Assembly: GCA_033852115.1 (NCBI GenBank)
Contig: JAWSVE010000001.1
Location: 496,001-560,000, forward strand
DNA length: 64,000 nt
Source of the DNA: JAWSVE01 sp033852115
GTDB lineage: Bacteria > Pseudomonadota > Gammaproteobacteria > Pseudomonadales > Cellvibrionaceae
Direction: 5' to 3'
Every line of letters begins with the position of its first letter. Position 1 is the stretch's first letter. Positions 26,156 to 33,023 of this stretch are shown here, piece after piece. The notes below the pieces were generated by a model. The model did no database searches, was not told the DNA's origin, and saw nothing but the letters and a program-made list of their open reading frames with translations. The position numbers and the translations under genes are program-made.

Positions 26156-28020
26156 AATGAGGCTCCTTGCAACTGACCACTGCCACCTGCTTTCGCAATT
26201 GATGTGTACATGTTCGGGGCGAGTTTATCCGGTGCCGTTTGCAAAACACGCAAAGCCTCTTCGGCAATACCAGCAAAAATAGGCGCAGCCACTTCACCGC
26301 CACCATCCAACCCACGGCGCGGCTCATTGATCATGATGCCAATCACAATTCGAGGATTATTTAGAGGAGCAACGCCAGCAAATACAGAAAATTTCGCCTC
26401 ATCCAGATAACCACCAGACGCGGCTTTGTGTGCGGTACCTGTTTTTCCGCCGGCACTGTATGATGCCAATCGAGCTCGCACTCCAGTTCCACCGGGCTCT
26501 AACACCTCAGCCAACATCGACAATACTTGTTGGCTGTGACGCTGACCGACAACACGGTCTGCATCGCGCGAAGCCAAATCGCGCTCATCGACTTTCAACA
26601 GCGAAACCGGCCGTTGCACACCACCATTGGCGAACACCGTATACGCGTGCGCGAGCTGCAACGTGGTTACTGTGAGACCATAACCATAGGCCATAGTCGC
26701 ATGCTCAACTGGATGCCACTTCTGTCGGTTTGGTAGCGACCCGGTAGACTCGCCCGGAAACCCAATACCCGATGACTGCCCAAGACCTGTGCGATGGAAC
26801 ATTGCGCGAATATTTTGAGGGTCAAGGTTCATGGCAATTTTGGTAATACCCACTTGGCTAGACTCAGCAATAATGTGAGTCACATCAAGAACGCCATAAT
26901 TTACTGGATCAAACACTGTTTTACCTGGCAGATGGATTCGACCCGGCGACGTATCGATGCGCGTACTTGGGCTAATAATCCCTTCTTCCAGCGCAGCCAA
27001 AACTGTCAACGGTTTCATGGTTGAACCGGGCTCAAACTGATCCGTGACGGCGCGATTTTTCATCGCTGCCGCGGCTAATTGCGCGCGGTTGTTCGGGTTA
27101 TAAGATGGCTGGTTGACCATAGCCAACACTTCACCCGTCTGACTATCCATCATCACCACAGAGCCCGATACTGCATCGTGTTGAGCCACTGCTTTTTTGA
27201 GCTCTCGGTAAGCGAGGTATTGAAGCCGCAAGTCAATACTCAACTGCAAATCATTGCCGGGTTTCGCTGCTTCAACCAAGCGTACTTCTTCAACTACACG
27301 CTCAAGCTCATCTTTGATAACCTCTTTACTACCCTCTTGGCCTTTCAACCAATCGTTGTAACTTAACTCCAACCCTTCTTGGCCATCACCGTTAATATTG
27401 GTGATACCAACGACATGGGCCGCCACTTCTCCAGCGGGGTAAAAACGACGGTATTCGGTGCGAGGAAATACACCTTTAATTTTTAAATCCAGTACGGACT
27501 GCGCAACATCAGGTGGAATTGCGCGCTGCAGGTACATAAAACTTTTATTGCGATAAACATCTATTTTTTCCGCCAGCTCGACAGGCGACATCCCCATGGA
27601 CTTCGCAAGGCGTGGCCACTCTTCTTTATTTCCTAACAACAGCTTTGGATTTCCGCACAAAGAAACCAACTCTGTACTTACCGCTAACAACTCTCCGTTG
27701 CGATCGGTAATCACACCACGATTCGCAGGAATAGTTTCTTCATGAACAAACTGCGACTTACCGTAACGCTGCAAGAACTCAAAACCCCTTTCCTGCTCGG
27801 GCAACACTTGAATGCTGGCCACCTTCCACACCAACAAACTGCTCAGACACACCAAAACGCCACCGGCGACCACAAAGCGCCAACCGACCAACGCTTGACG
27901 ATGCTCTGGAGTCCGCACTGCACGGCTTGCACTACGTCGCGTTTTTGCGACGGAGCCCTGCTTTTGCGTTTTGTTAACGGTGCGTTTCATTTTTTGCCTT
28001 TGGCTTTTCAAACTCGCCAC
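26152..28020 (-). CDS. ftsI: Septal transpeptidase FtsI (PBP3)
   Basis: A 622-residue class B penicillin-binding protein that cross-links septal peptidoglycan with FtsW. A Lys/Arg-rich cytoplasmic tail of about 45 residues precedes the membrane helix (about 46-68), then the pedestal/dimerisation domain and the transpeptidase domain. The active-site STMK lies near residue 332 and KTGT near residue 525. The middle SxN motif reads SSQ (387-389), with Gln in place of the usual Asn. The protein is longer than E. coli FtsI (588). It starts one base after the ftsL stop region and overlaps murE. Confidence 0.96.
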   Translation of the reverse strand: MASLKSQRQKMKRTVNKTQKQGSVAKTRRSASRAVRTPEHRQALVGWRFVVAGGVLVCLSSLLVWKVASIQVLPEQERGFEFLQRYGKSQFVHEETIPANRGVITDRNGELLAVSTELVSLCGNPKLLLGNKEEWPRLAKSMGMSPVELAEKIDVYRNKSFMYLQRAIPPDVAQSVLDLKIKGVFPRTEYRRFYPAGEVAAHVVGITNINGDGQEGLELSYNDWLKGQEGSKEVIKDELERVVEEVRLVEAAKPGNDLQLSIDLRLQYLAYRELKKAVAQHDAVSGSVVMMDSQTGEVLAMVNQPSYNPNNRAQLAAAAMKNRAVTDQFEPGSTMKPLTVLAALEEGIISPSTRIDTSPGRIHLPGKTVFDPVNYGVLDVTHIIAESSQVGITKIAMNLDPQNIRAMFHRTGLGQSSGIGFPGESTGSLPNRQKWHPVEHATMAYGYGLTVTTLQLAHAYTVFANGGVQRPVSLLKVDERDLASRDADRVVGQRHSQQVLSMLAEVLEPGGTGVRARLASYSAGGKTGTAHKAASGGYLDEAKFSVFAGVAPLNNPRIVIGIMINEPRRGLDGGGEVAAPIFAGIAEEALRVLQTAPDKLAPNMYTSIAKAGGSGQLQGASL

Positions 28021-28329
28021 TTATTGTGTAATAACAACCACTTTATCTTGAGCCGGAACCTGCATATCCAATTGAGTGTTCGCTACATTTTCTACTCGGT
28101 TGTATGCAGCCCACGTACTCTTTTCTAACAGGTATTGACCCCACTCAGTGTGCAGAGCGGCAGTTTCACGCTTTGCGACTTGCAACTCATTCATCAGCTG
28201 ACGACTCACATGAGTTACATAGACAACACTGAGCCCGCTAACTACCAGCATCAACCACAGGGCCGCGATGAGCATTGCTCGCTTTACAAAACCTGTATTC
28301 GTTTGACTCACTCTCGCCTCGCAAGGCAA
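28021..28329 (-). CDS. ftsL: Cell division protein FtsL
   Basis: A 102-residue bitopic membrane protein of the FtsQBL complex. A short N-terminus, one membrane helix (about 17-40, MLIAALWLMLVVSGLSVVYV) and a periplasmic leucine-zipper-like coiled coil (about 41-90) are visible. The C-terminal DMQVPAQDKVVVI is typical of gammaproteobacterial FtsL. Called from this architecture and from its position between rsmH and ftsI, since the family is poorly conserved. Confidence 0.92.
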   Translation of the reverse strand: MPCEARVSQTNTGFVKRAMLIAALWLMLVVSGLSVVYVTHVSRQLMNELQVAKRETAALHTEWGQYLLEKSTWAAYNRVENVANTQLDMQVPAQDKVVVITQ

Positions 28330-28334
28330 TTACA

Positions 28335-29270
28335 TTAAAGTTTTTCGGCGACTCGCATGACGGCGCTTCGAGAACGCACGTTTATCGCAATTTCTTGATC
28401 CGACGGTTTTGTCGCCTTTCCAATGATGCGCAATGTTTTATTGAGCTGACTTTCCAGCACAGGCACATTACGTGGCAAGTTATCGCCTTTCGCCTTGTCA
28501 CGCATAAAGCGTTTTACAATGCGGTCTTCCAAAGAGTGGAAACTGATCGCAACTAAACGGCCTCCCGGTTTTAGGGCTCCCGTAATCTGCTCAAGCAAAT
28601 CTCGCAGATCTTCCAACTCTTTGTTTATAAATAAACGAATTGCCAAAAATGATCGTGTGGCGGGATGCTTACCGACCTCCCACGAGGGATGGGCGTCGGC
28701 AATAATCTTCGCCAATTGAAGTGTGCGCACGATAGGTGTTTCTTCTCGTGCTGTGACGATGGCTCTGGCAATACGTTTGGCAAATTTTTCTTCACCATAT
28801 TCTTTTAATATTTTCGCTAACTCTGTGTCCTTTGCGGTACTTATCCAGTCAGCTGCACTTTGTCCTTGTGTGGTATCCATTCGCATATCGAGTGGACCGT
28901 CCTGCATAAAACTAAATCCGCGCTGCGCCTCATCTAACTGCGGAGATGACACACCGAGATCAACTAACACCCCGGCCACCTCTCCACTGCGTCCACGCTC
29001 TGCAACCAGCTCCTCTAGCTGCGTAAACGATCCCTGCGCAATTTCAAAGCGCTCATCCCTGGCAAACTTTTCACGACCTGTCGCGACAGCTTGCGGATCC
29101 TTATCGATGGCCAACAATCGCCCCTGTGGAGATAATCGCTCCAATATCAGTTGCGAATGCCCACCGCGCCCAAAGGTTCCATCTATGTAGAATCCATCTG
29201 GGTCGATAACCAATGCATCAACCGCCTCATGTAACAGGACGGTGACATGAGCCGCTGGAGAATCACTCAT
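28335..29270 (-). CDS. rsmH: 16S rRNA (cytosine-1402-N4)-methyltransferase RsmH
   Basis: A 311-residue SAM-dependent methyltransferase that modifies C1402 in the ribosomal decoding centre. Motif I is DGTFGRGGHSQLIL (about 29-42), followed by AIDKDPQAV, VDLGVSSPQLDEAQRGFSF, PLDMRMD and ISFHSLEDRIVKRF. Also known as MraW. It starts 2 bases after mraZ and is 5 bases from ftsL. Confidence 0.97.
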   Translation of the reverse strand: MSDSPAAHVTVLLHEAVDALVIDPDGFYIDGTFGRGGHSQLILERLSPQGRLLAIDKDPQAVATGREKFARDERFEIAQGSFTQLEELVAERGRSGEVAGVLVDLGVSSPQLDEAQRGFSFMQDGPLDMRMDTTQGQSAADWISTAKDTELAKILKEYGEEKFAKRIARAIVTAREETPIVRTLQLAKIIADAHPSWEVGKHPATRSFLAIRLFINKELEDLRDLLEQITGALKPGGRLVAISFHSLEDRIVKRFMRDKAKGDNLPRNVPVLESQLNKTLRIIGKATKPSDQEIAINVRSRSAVMRVAEKL

Positions 29271-29272
29271 GA

Positions 29273-29716
29273 TTACAACGACAGCGACAACATTTCGTCA
29301 GTGAGCTCATCCTCTTGAGCAGAAGCCTCGAGCCACTTATTCCAGTGCTCTTCACTCCACAACTCAAGCTTCTTACCTTGGCCCACTAACATAAGTTTCT
29401 TTTCCAGCCCCGCAAAATCTCGCAAGGTTTGCGGCAACAGCACGCGGCCATTGCCATCCATCTCTAAAGGACACGCATAACCAATCAATAAACGCTGTAA
29501 GCGACTTGCAGCTTTATTGAGGTTCGGTAGCGCCTCAATTTTGGGGAGTAGTTCCTGCCACTGCGGCTCCGGATAAACCAGTAAACAACGCTCCTCATTA
29601 TGCGCCGTGATGACAACACGCCCTTCACAGACAGACGCAAGGGTTTCACGGATGCGCGTTGGCACCGCAAAACGTCCTTTTGTGTCCATGTTGATGCTGT
29701 GACTGCCGAGAAACAC
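29273..29716 (-). CDS. mraZ: Transcriptional regulator MraZ
   Basis: A 147-residue AbrB-like (SpoVT-AbrB, swapped-hairpin) DNA-binding protein that forms a ring and controls its own dcw operon. Two copies of the fold are visible, with core motifs DTKGRFAVPTRIRE (about 11-24) and MDGNGRVLLPQTLRDF (about 90-105). The first codon is GTG, set by a good ribosome-binding site (AGGGG, 6-base spacing). Direct repeats matching the known MraZ box occur upstream of the gene. Confidence 0.96.
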   Translation of the reverse strand: MFLGSHSINMDTKGRFAVPTRIRETLASVCEGRVVITAHNEERCLLVYPEPQWQELLPKIEALPNLNKAASRLQRLLIGYACPLEMDGNGRVLLPQTLRDFAGLEKKLMLVGQGKKLELWSEEHWNKWLEASAQEDELTDEMLSLSL

Positions 29717-29760
29717 GTTTACCCCTAAATGTAGGTAGATGGGCTACTTAACCAAGATTA

Positions 29761-29825
29761 GCCACATCTTTCTAAAATTTCCTACTATTTTCTACTTTTT
29801 CCCACTTTTTACCACTTCTTGCTAC
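29761..29825 (-). promoter_or_regulatory. MraZ box array (operator of the dcw operon)
   Basis: On the minus strand, GT(A/G)G-type pentamers recur every 10 bases: GTAGC (29825-29821), GTGGT (29815-29811), GTGGG (29805-29801), GTAGA (29795-29791) and GTAGG (29785-29781). A degenerate unit follows, then GTGGC (29765-29761). Separators are A/T-rich 5-mers. MraZ is known to bind repeated TGGG-type pentamers with 5-base spacers at the mra promoter; the autoregulatory role here is inferred. Confidence 0.85.
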
Positions 29826-29851
29826 TATAAGTTGGATCGATGCAAAGTCAA
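29824..29851 (-). promoter_or_regulatory. Sigma-70 promoter of the mraZ (dcw) operon
   Basis: On the minus strand TTGACT (29851-29846), 16 bases, TATAGT (29829-29824). The expected start, near 29817, lies inside the MraZ box array and about 100 bases before the mraZ start codon. The first MraZ box overlaps the end of the -10 hexamer. Confidence 0.7.
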
Positions 29852-30149
29852 GCAAGTGCTCGCTAAATCATTGAAAACACGGGGTAAATCACGAAATGAA
29901 GGGGGCTATTTCACAGCAATATTGGGCGCCAACCCACGAACAAGTTGACCAAAAACACAGGGGTACAGATAGAAGTTAAAGTAATACTTTAAGAGTAAGA
30001 TTATTTTATTGCCGGGAAGGGAACGCTTATAACCTAAGGAGATAAAAACAAGGTGCCCAGCTAGCTGGTTTAGCTGCGCACCCGATAGTGGATAGGATCT
30101 TAGGCAACCTCTCATCAAGATCTTTCGCAGCATCAACATCCAGCTGCTT
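29852..30149. other. Spacer between the dcw promoter and the rnpB repeat
   Basis: About 300 bases with no gene I can support. It contains an AT-rich stretch (29970-30010) and the palindrome CCAGCTAGCTGG near 30057-30068. A 77-codon minus-strand open frame runs through but shows no recognisable protein features. Confidence 0.4.
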
Positions 30150-30150
30150 T

Positions 30151-30212
30151 AAGTTCTTTGAGTTAGCCTGTAAGCCCCTTTCCTGTGGGGGTAGCGTCAT
30201 GGGCAATCATTC
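30151..30212 (-). repeat. Decayed tandem copy of the rnpB 3' end
   Basis: This segment matches 30250-30299, the 3' end of rnpB, across its whole length except for a few substitutions and one 12-base insertion that adds a CCCC/GGGG hairpin. Similarity continues weakly to about 30131 on the outer side. It lies 38 bases downstream of the gene copy in the RNA sense and keeps the GGCTAACTC strand that closes helix P1. Confidence 0.75.
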
Positions 30213-30252
30213 TTGAAGATTTTATCGCCGTATCAAGATGCCACGTTAGAAG

Positions 30253-30629
30253 TTCTTTGAGTTAGCCTATAAGCCGGGTTCTGTCATGGACAATCATTCA
30301 TCTAGACTAAGCGTCACCGCTTAGTTCAAGCGACCTACCCGAATCCAGTGCGGGTCGCACCGAAGGATTCCTATTTGGTCTTGCTCCGAGTGGGGTTTAC
30401 CATCGCCACACCTGTTGCCAGCTGCGCGGTGCGCTCTTACCGCACCTTTTCACCCTTACCCACTAAAAGTAGGCGGTATACTTTCTGTTGCACTTTCCGT
30501 AGGCTCACGCCCCCCAGGTGTTACCTGGCACTCTACCCTATGGAGCCCGGACTTTCCTCCGCTCGTGGCCAACCGAAACACAAGTGAATCACTCAGCGAA
30601 ACGAGAGGCGACTGCCCAGCCAACTCAGG
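30253..30629 (-). ncRNA. rnpB: RNase P RNA (bacterial class A)
   Basis: The catalytic RNA subunit of RNase P, which matures tRNA 5' ends. On the minus strand the conserved CR-I block GAGGAAAGTCCGGGCTCC, ACAGAAAGTATACCGCC, GGTAAGGGTGAAAAGGTGCG, GTAAACCCC and the 3' block AACCCGGCTTATAGGCTAAC are all present in order. The 5' GAGTTGGCT pairs with the 3' GGCTAACTC to form P1, which sets the ends to within a few bases. Length of about 376 nt is normal. rnpB lies upstream of mraZ in Pseudomonas as well. Confidence 0.96.
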
Positions 30630-30634
30630 CAGCG

Positions 30635-30663
30635 AGATTACCTACTAGACGTTATTCGCGCAA
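30635..30663 (-). promoter_or_regulatory. Candidate rnpB promoter
   Basis: On the minus strand TTGCGC (30663-30658), 17 bases, TAATCT (30640-30635), placing the start near 30629, exactly at the 5' strand of helix P1. It overlaps the stop codon region of the upstream hydrolase gene. The -10 is weak, so the positional agreement is the main evidence. Confidence 0.5.
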
Positions 30664-30666
30664 GAA

Positions 30667-31650
30667 TTAATTAGCCTCTAAGAAGCCCAGTAAAGCGAGG
30701 TTCACCTCTTCCCCTGCCTCTTGCTGAATCCAGTGACCGATGTCCGGGAGTAAATTAATTGACAAATTAGGCACACGGCCTGACATCATCTCGCTCAGTT
30801 GTTGTTCACTACGACCTTTAATAACAGGGTCTTTTTCACCTGCCATAAACATTACAGGCATTGCTAACTGCACATCTTTATAGGGGGCCATCATCTCCCA
30901 GTTACGGTCAATGTTTCGGTAATAATTAATGCCACCCTCAAAACCCGATGCATTGTATTGTGCTTCGTAGTAGTCGATATCAGCAATCGTAATCCATTTC
31001 GGCAGCTCAAGCGGGGCTCCCTGGCGATCAATCCAACCTCCAGCACTCGCTTTGGCGCTGGTAATTAACGGAGCCTTTCGTGGTGTGTCTGGCGAGCAGT
31101 AGAGTGCTTTCAGTAATTCGCGCGTCCTCTCTTCGAATTCTCGTTCGGCCAACCCTTGCGCCTGAAAATAGAGCTGATAGTAGAAGTCATCCTCATAATG
31201 ACGCCTTAATAAACTCATTGGAGGCTCTTTGGTATGAGGATGAAGTGGCACACTTAACGCTGTTAACGTTTGAAACATCTCAGGAAAACGTAACGCTAGT
31301 TGCCATGCATGCGATGCACCAAAGTCATGACCGACTAAGTGGCAGTTGCGAATCTGGTAAAAATCCAACAAGGCCAGAATAACATCGGCCACATTGTCAC
31401 AGTGATAATCTTCCACACTTGTAAAGGGTTGCGACATACCAAAGCCCGGCATGTCAGGCGCAATAACGCGATATCCTGCTTGAGCAAAATATTGGATTTG
31501 CTGTCTCCATGAATACCAACACTCCGGCCAACCATGAATCAATAGGATAGTGCCTTTTTGATTAGTCCCTTCGGAAGCAACACGCATTTGCATTCCACCC
31601 AGGTTGATTATCGACAGTTCAACTGGCGCCAGATTCATCAAAACTCCCAA
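30667..31650 (-). CDS. Alpha/beta hydrolase, epoxide-hydrolase-like
   Basis: A 327-residue alpha/beta-hydrolase-fold enzyme. HGWPECWYSWRQQ (near residue 39) is the oxyanion HGxP motif. The nucleophile elbow GHDFGASHAW (near 108) carries Asp rather than Ser, as in soluble epoxide hydrolases and haloalkane dehalogenases. The general base is His in DIGHWIQQEAGEEV near the C-terminus, with the acid in MAGEKDPVI. Cap-domain tyrosines (FYYQLYFQ, YYRN) support epoxide hydrolase over dehalogenase. No signal peptide, so cytoplasmic. The substrate is unknown. It stands alone, upstream of rnpB. Confidence 0.85.
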   Translation of the reverse strand: MGVLMNLAPVELSIINLGGMQMRVASEGTNQKGTILLIHGWPECWYSWRQQIQYFAQAGYRVIAPDMPGFGMSQPFTSVEDYHCDNVADVILALLDFYQIRNCHLVGHDFGASHAWQLALRFPEMFQTLTALSVPLHPHTKEPPMSLLRRHYEDDFYYQLYFQAQGLAEREFEERTRELLKALYCSPDTPRKAPLITSAKASAGGWIDRQGAPLELPKWITIADIDYYEAQYNASGFEGGINYYRNIDRNWEMMAPYKDVQLAMPVMFMAGEKDPVIKGRSEQQLSEMMSGRVPNLSINLLPDIGHWIQQEAGEEVNLALLGFLEAN

Positions 31651-31930
31651 ATTGAGAAGTCGTTCACCTACACTATTTTGACAACTAAAAGCGCGCCAAC
31701 TGAGCTACCTTCGAGTTATAGAAAATTGTGAGATTCAAACTTTACGATAGACGTTATGTTTTTAAACATTAACAATAAGTAGTTTTCAAATGTATTGGCA
31801 TATGAATTCTCTCAACTTGCCATTTTTCCCGACGAAAGCCCCTGTTTACTATTGATGCTGAGCGGCTAACCCGGATAATGCAAACTCCATCACACCCTTA
31901 GTCCACATGTTCATTTTCGGAAGTTGTATT
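31651..31930. other. Divergent spacer upstream of the coiled-coil protein gene
   Basis: About 280 AT-rich bases between two outward-facing genes, so both promoters should be here, but I could not single out convincing hexamers. No RNA gene or repeat is seen. Confidence 0.4.
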
Positions 31931-32950
31931 ATGAGCTCACAGCATATCAAGATCATTCGTGTCAGTTTTATTGCAACACTCGCACTACTTTTTTTAGGCA
32001 GCAGTGTTTGTAGCGCACAATCGGTTAACGACCTACAAAATCGCCTAAACCAACTGCAAAGAGAAAAAACGCAACAGGAAGCATCCGCCAAAAAACTCCG
32101 TTCCGAAATCGGCGAACTTCCCGATCGCGTTGCCGAAGCTGAAGCAGAATTTCAGCAAGCGGAGCAACAGTTGCTTCAAGACGAAAAAGAGCTACAGCGC
32201 CTTGAGTCTTTAAGCAGTAATGGTGAGGACGTTTCTCGCGAACTGAATCTTCAATCACATTCTGTCAAGATGGCGGCTCGGCGCGTAGAAAGCAAGTCTC
32301 GATCATTAGATCGCGTTCGATCGAATTACGACGCTCTTCAATCAGACATCACTTCAGCGGAATCAAAGATTGAGGCGACCGACTCACAAATCGCCAAACA
32401 CCAACAATGGATCGCCGAGAAGAAAGCGGAGGAGGAACGCCAAAGAGTCGCTGCGCAACAACGCAAAGCCGTGCCTCCAGCGCCTCCGGCCCCAGTTGCA
32501 GCAAAGCCAGCACCAAAGCCCGCACCCAAAGTGATTGTGCCACCGAAGAAACCAGCAGCTAAAGCTGTTGCGGCACCCGCACCAGTTCCCGCTCCAAAAC
32601 CTAAAGCAAGACTTTCGGCAGCAGATCAAGATGCGCTGGCGTCGGCAAAAGAGTATCTTGCGAAAGTAGAAGACTACAAACAAAACAATCAAGGCGGTTT
32701 TGTTCGATATGACTCTCTAAAACTGAGCGGCGGTAAAGTGAGTGGCAGCCCAAGGTTCGAGCATATTGTTAATAACCAGTACCGAACAGAAGCAAAAATG
32801 GACTCAGGTATTCAATTTATTAACATCAACAACCGCACATTCCGAATTGATGTTCCTGACGCAGACACTTACGTAGTCTATGTTGATGGCACTGACCCTA
32901 CACGGATGCAACTTGTTTACTTTAAGAAGTCTCTCCTAGACCATATGTAA
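31931..32950 (+). CDS. Secreted coiled-coil / Pro-Ala-rich protein of unknown function
   Basis: A 339-residue protein not recognised as a known family. I chose the ATG at 31931 because GGAAG precedes it by 7 bases and a signal peptide then follows directly (IIRVSFIATLALLFLGSSVCSA); an in-frame ATG lies at 31907. Residues of about 30-180 form a long charged coiled coil (Gln/Glu/Lys/Ala rich). A Pro-Ala-Lys repeat linker follows (about 180-225), then a compact C-terminal domain of about 110 residues with a DSLKLSGGKVSGSPRFEH segment and many beta-prone stretches. The plan resembles periplasmic spacer proteins (TolA- or EnvC-like), but neither family's end domain is visible. A terminator follows. 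Confidence 0.7.
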   Translation: MSSQHIKIIRVSFIATLALLFLGSSVCSAQSVNDLQNRLNQLQREKTQQEASAKKLRSEIGELPDRVAEAEAEFQQAEQQLLQDEKELQRLESLSSNGEDVSRELNLQSHSVKMAARRVESKSRSLDRVRSNYDALQSDITSAESKIEATDSQIAKHQQWIAEKKAEEERQRVAAQQRKAVPPAPPAPVAAKPAPKPAPKVIVPPKKPAAKAVAAPAPVPAPKPKARLSAADQDALASAKEYLAKVEDYKQNNQGGFVRYDSLKLSGGKVSGSPRFEHIVNNQYRTEAKMDSGIQFININNRTFRIDVPDADTYVVYVDGTDPTRMQLVYFKKSLLDHM

Positions 32951-32969
32951 ATCATATTTAACTACACAT

Positions 32970-32999
32970 AAAAAAACCCAGCTCTGCTGGGTTTTTTTA
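32970..32999. terminator. Bidirectional intrinsic terminator
   Basis: Stem CCCAGC/GCTGGG with a 3-base loop, flanked by six A on the left and seven T on the right. It separates the converging coiled-coil gene (+) and TonB receptor gene (-). Confidence 0.9.
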
Positions 33000-33023
33000 T
33001 GTGTCACGCTGTATACGCAGCTA

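Noticed and set aside
29906..30139. 77-codon minus-strand frame downstream of rnpB
   Set aside because: Low-complexity, no ribosome-binding site or family resemblance, and it lies in the repeat/spacer region.
30348..30648. Open frames on the plus strand across rnpB
   Set aside because: They are antisense to a structured RNA gene; such frames over rnpB are common false genes.
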